Part shown: in pieces, positions 63,895 to 64,000 of the stretch
Layout of the letters: every line of letters starts with the position of its first letter
Numbering within the stretch: position 1 is the stretch's first letter
Assembly (NCBI RefSeq): GCF_001637225.1
Contig: NZ_LVJI01000016.1
Location: 248,001 to 312,000, forward strand
Source: Paenibacillus antarcticus
GTDB taxonomy: Bacteria; Bacillota; Bacilli; Paenibacillales; Paenibacillaceae
DNA length: 64,000 bases
Direction of reading: 5' to 3'
Made by a program: the position numbers and the translations under genes
Notes under the pieces: model-generated
Told to the model about the DNA's origin: nothing
The model's input: the letters and a program-made list of their open reading frames with translations, nothing else
The model's database searches: none

Positions 63895-64000
63895 ATGATT
63901 GAGCTACTATTAGTGGATGATGAGTCCTACGTAACCGAGAGCATAGCTCAGACCATAAAGTGGAATGAAATGGGGGTTAGCCAAGTCTATCAGGCTAGCT
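63895..64000 (+). CDS. Response regulator receiver, N-terminal fragment (cut by window end)
   Basis: Only 35 codons are visible. The start MIELLLVDDESYVTESIAQT contains the paired Asp residues of a CheY-like receiver, and its position after a YesM kinase suggests a YesN/AraC-type regulator. RBS AAGGGTG. The phospho-acceptor and DNA-binding parts lie outside the window. Confidence 0.88.
   Translation, partial: MIELLLVDDESYVTESIAQTIKWNEMGVSQVYQAS

Overview
The window reads as a chromosomal segment of a low-to-moderate GC, spore-former-type Firmicute, most likely Paenibacillus or a close relative. The grounds are strong GGAGG-type ribosome binding sites with frequent GTG/TTG starts, many Rho-independent terminators, repeated YesM/YesN-type two-component pairs beside CUT1 sugar ABC transporters without their own ATPase, CcpA-type cre sites, and typical Bacillales genes (uppP, a YwaC-type small alarmone synthetase, VanW, Cu-amine-oxidase-N/GH18 proteins). 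Genus is an inference. I found no rRNA, tRNA, CRISPR array, insertion sequence or prophage.

Region 1 (1-36.4 kb) is dominated by three glycan-uptake loci, each with a solute-binding lipoprotein, two permeases, at least one glycosidase and a membrane histidine kinase/AraC-type response regulator pair. Locus A (1-12.7 kb): Gfo/Idh/MocA oxidoreductase (cut by the window edge), GH123/DUF4091-like protein, AraC regulator, GH110-like beta-helix protein, permeases (one with a large extracytoplasmic insertion), divergent binding protein, kinase and regulator. Locus B (13.9-21.8 kb): binding protein, permeases, GH89 alpha-N-acetylglucosaminidase, short regulator, kinase. Locus C (26.5-36.4 kb): regulator, kinase, binding protein, permeases, GH2 beta-galactosidase, with cre sites. 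The predicted enzymes (alpha-GlcNAc, alpha-Gal/GalNAc-like and beta-Gal cleavage) would fit uptake of animal-type or microbial amino-sugar glycans. No ATPase subunit is present, so a shared MsmX-type ATPase elsewhere is expected. Between A and B lie a GNAT-like acyltransferase gene and a short remnant of thiC. Between B and C lie a GH18-type secreted protein, uppP with a DUF1836 gene, and a CorC/HlyC-type membrane protein.

Region 2 (36.5-53.3 kb) holds mostly housekeeping and envelope genes: small membrane protein, DedA protein, DinG-like helicase, lipoprotein serpin, four-PAS hybrid kinase, MFS transporter, a cobalamin riboswitch controlling metE, an SPFH protein with a tiny ribbon-helix-helix partner, VanW-family protein, a flavin monooxygenase gene broken by two frameshifts, and speD.

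Region 3 (53.4-57.2 kb) is an AT-rich three-gene unit (membrane GT2 glycosyltransferase, acyltransferase-3 protein, membrane-anchored GH18 hydrolase). It looks like a compact exopolysaccharide synthesis, modification and trimming system and is the best candidate here for an undescribed system.

Region 4 (57.3-64 kb) has a cyclophilin lipoprotein, a coiled-coil/zinc-ribbon gene pair of unknown function, an ArsB/NhaD-type transporter, the alarmone synthetase, and the start of a fourth YesM/YesN pair cut by the window end. Two intergenic regions 10 kb apart share an almost identical bipartite 39-bp promoter-like element.
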